Assembly: GCA_003242675.1 (NCBI GenBank)
Contig: QGVE01000068.1
Coordinates: 1 to 13,528, forward strand
Source of the DNA: Bacillota bacterium
Lineage (GTDB): Bacteria; Bacillota_E; Symbiobacteriia; Symbiobacteriales; Symbiobacteriaceae
DNA length: 13,528 bases
Direction: 5' to 3'
Part shown: positions 7,872 to 13,528 of the stretch, one piece after another
Layout of the letters: each line of letters opens with the position of its first letter
Position numbering within the stretch: the first letter of the stretch is position 1
Made by a program: the position numbers and the translations under genes
The notes under the pieces: model-generated
Database searches by the model: none
The model's input: the letters and a program-made list of their open reading frames with translations, nothing else
Told to the model about the DNA's origin: nothing

Positions 7872-9800
7872 TCACTCGACCCGGCGGATCCGGCCGGAGT
7901 CGCTGCAGTCGTAGCCGCCCAGGGCCTCCACGGCCCTCCGAAACGCGGGATCCCGCAGCAGGCTCAGCACCGCCTGCACGCCGGGGTGGCCCTCCATGTC
8001 GGCCGGGATGCACAGCTCGTAATCCTCCCAGGCCAGCGGCACGAAGTCCAGGTCCAGGGCCTGCGCGGCGGAGCGGATCCCGAGCCCCACATCGGCGTCG
8101 CCCGCCTTCACGGCCTGGGCGACGTTCAGGTGGGTGAACAGCTCCCACCGGTAGCCCTCCACCTGCTCGGGCGAGATGCCCTCCTGCCGCAGGTGGAAGT
8201 CCAGGAGCAGCCGGGTGCCGGCGCCGCGCTGCCGGTTGACGAACCGCACATCCGGCCGGGCCAGGTCCCGGAACGACGTGATCCCCTTCGGGTTGCCCTT
8301 CGGCACGATGAACCCCTGCTCCCGCCGGGCCAGCAGGGCCAGCAGGGCCGGCTTGCCCAGGTACCGGCGCACGTAGGCGGTGTTGTAGTCCCCGGTCTCC
8401 GGGTCGAGCAGGTGGACGCCGGCCATGTGCGCCTCGCCCCGCTTCAGGGCGAGCAGCCCGCCCTGGGAGCCGACGTGGGCGCTGGAGAGGTAGTAGCCGC
8501 CCTTCTTGCGCAGGAACGAGCCCATCAGGTCCAGCGACGTGTCGTGGGACCCGATGATCACCACCGTCTCCTGGATCTCGCGGAACGGCCGGAGCAGCTC
8601 CACCGCCACCTCGCTGCCCTCGCCGATCCCCTCCCGGTCCGCCGGGACCACCACCAGCCCGTCGGCCCGCACCAGGGAGGTGACCACCGCCGCGCCCCGG
8701 CTGATGGGCGTGGCCACCAGACGCTCGCCGACCCGGCCCAGCTTCACCCGCACGTACTCCTCGACCCCCATGGGGGAGGTGATCCGCCGGGCCAGGGTGG
8801 CCCGCACGGTCTCCCGCCTGGGCACCGGCAGGCCCAGGGCGCGGTAGACCAGGGGCTTCACGAACAGGTCCGCGGTGAGCCAGGTGGAAACCGGGTAGCC
8901 GGGCAGGCCGACGAAGGGCTTGCCGTCGATCAGGCCGAGCATCACCGGCTTGCCGGGGCGGATGGCCACGCCGTGGGCGAGCACCTGCCCCAGATCCTTC
9001 AGCACGTGCACGGTGTAGTCCTCGCTGCCGGCGGAGGAGCCGGCGTTGACGATGACGATGTCCGACCGGGCGACGGCCTCCTTCACGGCCCGGCGGATGA
9101 GGTCGTAGTCGTCGGGCACGATCGGGTGGCGCACCGGCTCGCCGCCCCACTCCCGCACCATGGAGAGGATGACCCGGGAGTTGAACTCGATGATCTCCCC
9201 CGCCGCCGGGTCCGGCTTGGGCTCGACGATCTCCGTGCCCGTCGGGATGAAGGTCACCACCGGCCGGCGCACGACCGGCACCTCCAGGACGCCGGCCGCC
9301 AGCAGGGCCCCGAGGTCCTGGGGGCGGATGACGTGCCCCTCGGGCAGCAGGATCTCGGTCGCGACGACGTCCTCGCCGATCTGGCGCACGTCCTGCCACG
9401 GCGCCACCGGCGCCAGGATCTCGCACCGGGCACCGTGGTGGTGGCCCTCGTCCAGGAGGTTGACGTGCTCCACCATGATGACGGCGTCGCATCCGGGAGG
9501 CAGCGGATCGCCGGTGTCGACCCAGAACGCCTGCTCGCCGAGGGTGAGGATGCGCGGCGCGGTCTCGGTCGCCCCGAAGGTGTCGCTGGCCCTGACGGCG
9601 ATGCCGTCCACGGCGGAGGCGTTGTAGTGCGGGGCGGAGATGCGCGCCCGCACGGGCTCGTAGGTGATGCGGCCCAGGGCCTGGTCGGTGGGGACGACCT
9701 CCCGCTGCCGCCCCCAGCCGGCCTGGTCGAGCGCACGGAGCAGCCGGTCCAGCGCCTCCGCGCGCGGCAGCGACTCCAGGTAGATCTTGCGCGTGCTCAT
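7872..9800 (-). CDS. moeA: MoeA fused to a periplasmic-binding-protein-like domain
   Basis: 642 residues. Residues 1-405 form a MoeA-type molybdopterin molybdotransferase: ASAVDGIAV with D65, TGDPLPPGCDAVIMVEH, IPTGTEIVEP, NAGSSAGSEDYT, RPGKPVMLG, GLPGYPVST. From about 406 the chain continues into a PBP-like substrate-binding fold (VVIIGSHDTSLDLMGSFL, GAGTRLLLDFHL, AQAVKAGDADVGLGIRSAA, PLAWEDYELCIP), related to ligand domains of LysR-type regulators and ModA-like oxyanion binders. This fusion is known in Firmicutes and archaea; a role in sensing or channelling molybdate or tungstate is inference. Unlike the neighbouring MoeA (STGDEL), this copy has TGTE in place of TGDE. No signal peptide, so cytosolic. 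Its ATG overlaps the upstream moeA stop as ATGA, implying translational coupling. Confidence 0.95.
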   Translation of the reverse strand: MSTRKIYLESLPRAEALDRLLRALDQAGWGRQREVVPTDQALGRITYEPVRARISAPHYNASAVDGIAVRASDTFGATETAPRILTLGEQAFWVDTGDPLPPGCDAVIMVEHVNLLDEGHHHGARCEILAPVAPWQDVRQIGEDVVATEILLPEGHVIRPQDLGALLAAGVLEVPVVRRPVVTFIPTGTEIVEPKPDPAAGEIIEFNSRVILSMVREWGGEPVRHPIVPDDYDLIRRAVKEAVARSDIVIVNAGSSAGSEDYTVHVLKDLGQVLAHGVAIRPGKPVMLGLIDGKPFVGLPGYPVSTWLTADLFVKPLVYRALGLPVPRRETVRATLARRITSPMGVEEYVRVKLGRVGERLVATPISRGAAVVTSLVRADGLVVVPADREGIGEGSEVAVELLRPFREIQETVVIIGSHDTSLDLMGSFLRKKGGYYLSSAHVGSQGGLLALKRGEAHMAGVHLLDPETGDYNTAYVRRYLGKPALLALLARREQGFIVPKGNPKGITSFRDLARPDVRFVNRQRGAGTRLLLDFHLRQEGISPEQVEGYRWELFTHLNVAQAVKAGDADVGLGIRSAAQALDLDFVPLAWEDYELCIPADMEGHPGVQAVLSLLRDPAFRRAVEALGGYDCSDSGRIRRVE

Positions 9801-11029
9801 CCCAGGACCTCCACTTCCACCGTCTCGCCGGCCAGCAGCCCCTCCCGGGGCGAGGGGATGACCAGGACCCCGTCCGCCCGGACCAGGGTCGAGATCAGGC
9901 CCGACTTGCCGTGCACCGGCTCCGCCCAGACCTCGCCGTCTTTCCGGATCAGCCGCACCCGGATGACGTCGGTGCGGCCGGCGGCCGAGGCGACGTTCTT
10001 GGTGAGCCGCGCCCGCACCGTGGGCCGGAACTCCGGCTCCGGCGGCAGCCCCTGCACCTGCCGGAGCAGCGGGGCGACGAAGAGGCCGTACACCACCTGC
10101 GCCGAGACGGGGTGGCCGGGCAGTCCGACCACCGGAACGCCGTCGCACACCGCCAGGATGGTCGGCTTCCCGGGCTTCAGCTGGACGCCGTGCACCAGCA
10201 CCCCCGGGCGGCCCAGCTGGTCGATGAGCCGGGCCGTGAGGTCGCGGGCGCCCACGCTGGAGCCGCCGGAGATCAGGATGACGTCGTAGGCCATGCCCTG
10301 CCGGAGCAGGGCCAGGATCTCCCGCTCGTCGTCGCGGGCCAGCCCCAGGTAGTGGGGCTCGCCGCCGTCCCGCAGCACCAGGGCGCTGAGGGCCTGCCCG
10401 TTGGACTCGCGGATCTGGCCCGGCCCGGGCGTCTCCTCCGGGCTCACCAGCTCGTCCCCGGTGGAGATGATGGCCACCCGCGGCCGGCGCACCACGTCCA
10501 GCGCGTGCACGCCGGCGTGCGCGAGCAGGGCCGCCTCCTGCGCCCGGACCAGCTGCCCGGCGGGCAGCAGCGGCTCGCCGGCCCGGCAGTCCTCGCCGCG
10601 CTGCATCACGTTCTCCCCGGGAGAGACGGGGCGCAGCACCGCGATCTCACCCGGCGCCGACGGCTCGGTGTGCTCCACCATGACGACGGCATCGGCCCCC
10701 TCGGGCAGGACGCCGCCGGTGGCGATCTTCTGCGCCTCCCCGGGGCGCAGCGGCCGCTCGGGGACCTTCCCCATCGGGATCTCCGCCGTGACCGTGAGGT
10801 AGGCCGGCAGCCCCTCGGACGCGCCGAAGGTGTCGGACGCGAGCACCGCGTAGCCGTCTACCGAGCTGCGGGGAAAGGGGGGCAGGTCCTCGGGGGCGAG
10901 CACCGGAGCAGCGGTGATGCGCCCCAGGGCCTCCTCCCGCGCGATCCGCTCCGCAGGCATGCGGCGTGTGACCGCGCCGAGGAACTCGGCGCGGGCCTCC
11001 TCGACGGATTTCAGCGCAAAGAAGTCCAT
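9797..11029 (-). CDS. moeA: Molybdopterin molybdenumtransferase MoeA
   Basis: Final step of Moco synthesis: inserts molybdate (or tungstate) into adenylylated molybdopterin. 410 residues, typical single-domain-set length. Motifs: SSVDGYAV with D58, TGGVLPEGADAVVMVEH, ISTGDELVSPEE, RESNGQALSALV, ISGGSSVGARDLT, LKPGKPTILAV, GLPGHPVSAQVV. The C-terminal domain IV (VRADGVLVIPSPREGLLAGETVEVEVLG) is complete. Start choice: a TTG at 11065 is in frame but lies in the T-run of the terminator. ATG 11029, preceded by GGGTGAGGAG, gives the usual N-terminus MDFFALKSVEEA. First gene of the moeA-moeA-moaA-moaC operon, behind a structured leader and intrinsic terminator that probably control it. Confidence 0.97.
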   Translation of the reverse strand: MDFFALKSVEEARAEFLGAVTRRMPAERIAREEALGRITAAPVLAPEDLPPFPRSSVDGYAVLASDTFGASEGLPAYLTVTAEIPMGKVPERPLRPGEAQKIATGGVLPEGADAVVMVEHTEPSAPGEIAVLRPVSPGENVMQRGEDCRAGEPLLPAGQLVRAQEAALLAHAGVHALDVVRRPRVAIISTGDELVSPEETPGPGQIRESNGQALSALVLRDGGEPHYLGLARDDEREILALLRQGMAYDVILISGGSSVGARDLTARLIDQLGRPGVLVHGVQLKPGKPTILAVCDGVPVVGLPGHPVSAQVVYGLFVAPLLRQVQGLPPEPEFRPTVRARLTKNVASAAGRTDVIRVRLIRKDGEVWAEPVHGKSGLISTLVRADGVLVIPSPREGLLAGETVEVEVLG

Positions 11030-11063
11030 CTCCTCACCCGCTTCGCCGGATACTGCCTGGAGC

Positions 11064-11094
11064 AAAAAAAGCTATCTCCCGACCGGAAGATAGC
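11064..11094 (-). terminator. Intrinsic terminator in the moeA leader (attenuator)
   Basis: On the minus strand GCTATCTTCC (11094-11085) pairs with GGGAGATAGC (11080-11071) around a GGTC loop: ten pairs including one G-U. It is followed at once by seven T (11070-11064). It sits only 34 bases before the moeA ATG and downstream of the moeA promoter, so it would stop transcripts before the operon unless disrupted. Confidence 0.88.
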
Positions 11095-11257
11095 AGAACG
11101 ACGCGGGCGCTGCCCGCAGTTCCGCCCCTTTCCAAACGGGAGGCCGCCAGGTTTCCCCGACAACCCTGGCCCGGCCGGCGCCGGGACCGGTCGTGCGACC
11201 AATGCCCCGCGGGTACAGGTCGCGCGACTCGGGACGAGTCCACAAGATTCAGTTGCT
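11095..11257 (-). promoter_or_regulatory. Structured 5' leader of the moeA operon, candidate Moco riboswitch
   Basis: About 160 bases of non-coding, highly structured RNA between the moeA promoter and the terminator. Visible stems (minus strand): GACTCG 11240-11235 with CGAGTC 11231-11226; GCGACC 11223-11218 with GGTCGC 11200-11195; a GAAA tetraloop near 11156-11153 (GGGGAAACC); CCTCCC near 11143-11138 pairing with GGGGCGG 11128-11122; and GCGGGC 11117-11112 with GCCCGC 11108-11103, extended by GAAC/GTTC. The tetraloop and the CCTCCC...GGAAAGGGG arrangement recall the Moco RNA class known upstream of molybdenum-cofactor genes; that likeness is from memory. Gene context and the following terminator fit a riboswitch. 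No ORF is evident. Confidence 0.5.
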
Positions 11258-11263
11258 GTTCCC

Positions 11264-11293
11264 ATTATACGGCTCGCGGCGGGGCCAGGGCAA
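11264..11293 (-). promoter_or_regulatory. Sigma-A-type promoter of the moeA-moeA-moaA-moaC operon
   Basis: On the minus strand, -10 TATAAT (11269-11264) is a perfect match and -35 TTGCCC (11293-11288) matches at four of six bases, with an 18-base spacer. The predicted start near 11257 leaves a leader of roughly 190 bases ending at the terminator before moeA. It lies in the divergent gap before the 11427 gene; no comparable plus-strand promoter is evident in that gap, where the remaining bases (about 11294-11426) show only GC-rich sequence. Confidence 0.7.
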
Positions 11294-11426
11294 GCAAACT
11301 CTGGCACCTTTCCACATATGCTCGATTGACCGGGGACAAACCACGGCTTCTCCGGCGAAACCCGGCGCGGCCTGCAGGCGCGCGGCCGCCGGCGCCGGGC
11401 GGCCCGGCGGTGAGGAGGGGTACCCG

Positions 11427-12479
11427 ATGTCAAGGCGCGGAGCCGCCGTCTTCCGCGTGGCCTCCACGTACATCGGCACGGTCGTCGGCGCGGGGTTCGC
11501 CTCGGGTCAGGAGACCCTGCGCTTCTTCGCCGCCTACGGCCCCGCCGGGCTGGCCGGCATCCTGCTCGCCACGCTGCTCTTCTGCGCGCTGGGCGTGAGC
11601 GCCCTCGACCTCGGCCGGGGGCTGGGGGCGCGGACCCACCGGGAGATCCTGGACCACGTCCTGGGCGCGCCCCTCGCCCGCCTCATGGACGGGGCCATCA
11701 CCCTCTTCCTGGGCATCACGCTGGCGGTGATGATCGCCGGCGGCGGCGCCATCTTCACCCAGCAGCTCGGGGCGCCGTACGCCGTCGGCACCCTGCTCAC
11801 TGCCGTGGCGGCCGGCGCGACCATCCTGTCCGGCATGCGCGGGGTCATGGCCGCCAACGCCGTCGTCGTTCCCCTGCTCAGCCTCGCGGTGCTGGGGCTG
11901 GTCGGCGCCTCGCTGCACCGCCACGGCCTCGGCGCGGCCTTCGCCGCCCTGGCGCCGCAGCCGGCCCTCGCCCCGGTGCGCTCCTGGTGGATGTCGGGGC
12001 TTCTTTACGTCAGCTACAACCTCGTGCTCTCCCTGTCGGTGCTGGGGCCCCTGGGGGCGGAGATCCGGGACCGCGCGGCCCTGCGCTGGGGCGGCCTGCT
12101 CGGGGGGCTGGCGCTGGGGCTCATGTCCGCAGGCATGACCCTGGCGATCAGCGCCCACCTCCCCGAGGCCGCCGTGGAGATCCCGATGCTGTACCTGACC
12201 CGGTTTTACGGGCCGCCCGTGCAGTGGTTCTACGCCCTGGTGCTGTGGGCCGAGATCTACACGACGGCCGTGGCGTGCGCCTACGGCTTCGCCGGGCGGC
12301 TGGGGCAGCTCTGGCGGTACCGGGAGGCCGTCCTGGCCAGCATCTGCCTCGGCCTGGTGGGCAGCGGCTTCGGGTTCAGCCGGCTCCTCGCCCTCTTCTA
12401 CCCGCTCTTCGGCCTCGTCGCCCTGGCGGTGCTGGCGGGGCTCGTGCGGGAGCCGATCCGGGGGGCGCCGCGCGGGTGA
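11427..12479 (+). CDS. YkvI-like multi-pass membrane protein
   Basis: 350 residues with about ten predicted membrane helices. The N-terminal GTVVGAGFASGQE (residues 17-29), in a first helix broken at GAGFASG, is the hallmark of the Bacillus YkvI family, which is distantly related to LeuT/APC-fold transporters. Other segments include AVMIAGGGAIF (helix 3), SYNLVLSLSVLGPLG (central) and ALVLWAEIYTTAVACAYGF (later helix). The family's substrate is not established, so none is assigned; a transporter role is inference from fold. The ATG start follows GAGGAGGGG with a 6-base gap. The gene is divergent from the moeA operon, but that alone does not link it to molybdenum. It ends at a strong hairpin shared with the convergent dehydrogenase gene. 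Confidence 0.9.
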   Translation: MSRRGAAVFRVASTYIGTVVGAGFASGQETLRFFAAYGPAGLAGILLATLLFCALGVSALDLGRGLGARTHREILDHVLGAPLARLMDGAITLFLGITLAVMIAGGGAIFTQQLGAPYAVGTLLTAVAAGATILSGMRGVMAANAVVVPLLSLAVLGLVGASLHRHGLGAAFAALAPQPALAPVRSWWMSGLLYVSYNLVLSLSVLGPLGAEIRDRAALRWGGLLGGLALGLMSAGMTLAISAHLPEAAVEIPMLYLTRFYGPPVQWFYALVLWAEIYTTAVACAYGFAGRLGQLWRYREAVLASICLGLVGSGFGFSRLLALFYPLFGLVALAVLAGLVREPIRGAPRG

Positions 12480-12485
12480 CGCGAA

Positions 12486-12523
12486 GGGCCGCCCAAGCCG
12501 CACGCATGCAGCTTGGGCGGCCC
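12486..12523. terminator. Bidirectional hairpin between convergent genes
   Basis: GGGCCGCCCAAGC (12486-12498) and GCTTGGGCGGCCC (12511-12523) form a 13-bp perfect stem with a 12-base loop. It starts 6 bases after the YkvI-like stop codon and lies 14 bases beyond the dehydrogenase stop from the other side. No strong T-run is present in either direction, so its role as a terminator rests on stem length and position. Confidence 0.7.
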
Positions 12524-12537
12524 CGTTCCTGCAACTG

Positions 12538-13419
12538 CTACCGCCGGAACTGCACGGGCCGGGCGCCTTCTTCATCGTAGATGTAGAACCCGCGCCCGGT
12601 CTTGCGGCCCAGGTGGCCCGCCTGCACCAGCTGCACCAGCAGCGGGCACGGCCGGTACTTCGGATCCTTGAACCCCTCGTAGAGCACGTTCAGGATCGCC
12701 AGGCAGGTGTCCAGGCCGATGAAGTCCGCGAGCGTCAGCGGGCCCATGGGGTGGTTCATGCCCAGCTTCATCACCGTGTCGACCTCTTCGACCCCGGCGA
12801 TGCCCTCGTACACGCAGAACATGGCCTCGTTCAGCATGGGCAGCAGGACCCGGTTGGAGACGAACCCGGGGAAGTCGTTCACCTCCACCGGCGTCTTGCC
12901 CATCGCCTCGGCCAGGCTGCGGATGGTCGCGTAGGTCTCGTCAGACGTCGCGAGGCCCCGGATGACCTCCACCAGCTTCATCACCGGCACGGGGTTCATG
13001 AAGTGCATGCCGATGAACCGGTCCGGCCGGCGGGTCGCCGCCGCCAGGCGGGTGATCGGCAGGCTGGAGGTGTTGGAGGCGAAGATGGTCGCCTCCGGGC
13101 AGATCCCGTCCAGCTCCCGGAACAGGGACAGCTTCGCGTCCAGATCCTCCACGATCGCCTCGATGATCAGGTCGCACTCGGCGGCCGGGGCCAGCTCCGT
13201 CGTGCCCGTGATCCGCCCCAGGATCGCCGCCTTCTCCTCCTCGGTGCGCCGGCCCTTGGCCACGTCGCGCGCCAGGTTCTTCTCGATCACCCCGAGGCCC
13301 CGCTCGACGAAGCGCGGCTCCAGGTCCCGCAGCCAGACCTGCAGCCCGGCCTGCGCGGCCACCTGTGCGATGCCCGAGCCCATCTGGCCGGCGCCCACCA
13401 CCATGACCCGCTTGACCAT
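12538..13419 (-). CDS. hbd: 3-hydroxybutyryl-CoA dehydrogenase
   Basis: NAD(P)-dependent oxidoreductase interconverting 3-hydroxybutyryl-CoA and acetoacetyl-CoA, used in butyrate-type synthesis or beta-oxidation. 293 residues, slightly longer than the usual ~282. The Rossmann motif [13 protein letters not shown] is at residues 7-19. Catalytic-site residues are in place: S118 in [10 protein letters not shown]139 in [15 protein letters not shown] with partner E151, and N189 in [17 protein letters not shown]. The C-terminal domain ends [18 protein letters not shown]. The ATG at 13419 has AGGAGGG 7 nt upstream; the open frame continues to 13497 but without SD or homology. No partner genes (thiolase, crotonase, acyl-CoA dehydrogenase) are visible, though the upstream side is cut by the window edge. 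The 109 bases upstream show only small GC hairpins and a C8 run (13513-13520), with no clear promoter. Confidence 0.97.
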   Translation of the reverse strand: MVKRVMVVGAGQMGSGIAQVAAQAGLQVWLRDLEPRFVERGLGVIEKNLARDVAKGRRTEEEKAAILGRITGTTELAPAAECDLIIEAIVEDLDAKLSLFRELDGICPEATIFASNTSSLPITRLAAATRRPDRFIGMHFMNPVPVMKLVEVIRGLATSDETYATIRSLAEAMGKTPVEVNDFPGFVSNRVLLPMLNEAMFCVYEGIAGVEEVDTVMKLGMNHPMGPLTLADFIGLDTCLAILNVLYEGFKDPKYRPCPLLVQLVQAGHLGRKTGRGFYIYDEEGARPVQFRR

Positions 13420-13528
13420 CGGCACTCCCTCCTGTAGCGGCTTCTTCCGTGAAAACCGGCCATCGCCTGCTCCCCGCCTGCGGGGACCCCCCTGCACGGC
13501 GTGCCGCAGCCACCCCCCCCGCTAATAC

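Noticed and set aside
7852..9492. Reading moaA as an 876-residue fusion protein with a long N-terminal extension.
   Set aside because: The extension is an alternate-frame translation of the moeA-fusion gene. An SD-supported GTG at 7851 gives a normal full-length MoaA.
7986..10289. A 767-residue plus-strand open frame opposite the moeA genes.
   Set aside because: Shadow of the two MoeA genes; composition is biased and has no recognisable motif.
11030..11065. Starting moeA at TTG 11065.
   Set aside because: That codon lies in the T-run of an intrinsic terminator and lacks a well-spaced SD; the ATG at 11029 gives the usual MoeA N-terminus.
11101..11130. A T-box-like GGGGCGGAACTGCGGGC stretch in the moeA leader.
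   Set aside because: It lacks the invariant TGGN bulge sequence needed to pair with the tRNA acceptor end, and the downstream genes are not amino-acid related.
11294..11426. A plus-strand promoter for the YkvI-like gene (TTGACC at 11326).
   Set aside because: No matching -10 lies 16-18 bases downstream.
13505..13528. C8 run and small hairpins at the right edge.
   Set aside because: Short homopolymer runs and GC stems are frequent in this GC-rich DNA and no gene or regulatory context is visible before the window ends.

Overview
The window comes from a GC-rich bacterium (around 70% G+C by eye) with Firmicutes-type regulation. It has a perfect CIRCE operator on groES-groEL, sigma-A-like promoters, strong purine-rich Shine-Dalgarno (SD) sites, a bacterial PolX with a PHP domain, and a YkvI-type membrane protein. 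This combination fits Symbiobacterium or a relative; that is inferred from gene content, not from a database comparison. No phage, insertion sequence, CRISPR, tRNA or rRNA is visible.

Left part (1-3015). The last 28 codons of a plus-strand gene converge on a minus-strand HAD-family phosphatase. Upstream of the phosphatase, also on the minus strand, lies the chaperonin operon groES-groEL. It has one promoter, a CIRCE operator overlapping the transcript start, and a strong hairpin after groEL.

Middle part (3202-6255). A plus-strand PolX/PHP gene is divergent from groES. Its PHP phosphoesterase domain keeps all expected metal ligands, but the polymerase palm has lost most nucleotide-contacting residues. 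It converges on two poorly known minus-strand genes: a predicted beta-sandwich (CARDB-like) protein and a small membrane protein.

Right part (6338-11300). A compact minus-strand molybdenum-cofactor (Moco) operon runs moeA, moeA fused to a periplasmic-binding-like domain, moaA, moaC. The two moeA genes overlap by ATGA and the other gaps are about 20 nt. MoaA and MoaC convert GTP to cyclic pyranopterin monophosphate; the MoeA proteins insert molybdate (or tungstate) into molybdopterin at the end of the pathway. The middle-step genes (moaD, moaE, mogA/moaB) are not in the window. A promoter with a perfect -10 box drives a roughly 190-nt structured leader that ends in a classic intrinsic terminator just before moeA. 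This is the most interesting feature here: a probable riboswitch/attenuator, with Moco RNA as the obvious candidate class.

Far right (11427-13528). A divergent plus-strand YkvI-like membrane protein and a minus-strand 3-hydroxybutyryl-CoA dehydrogenase converge on a shared 13-bp hairpin.
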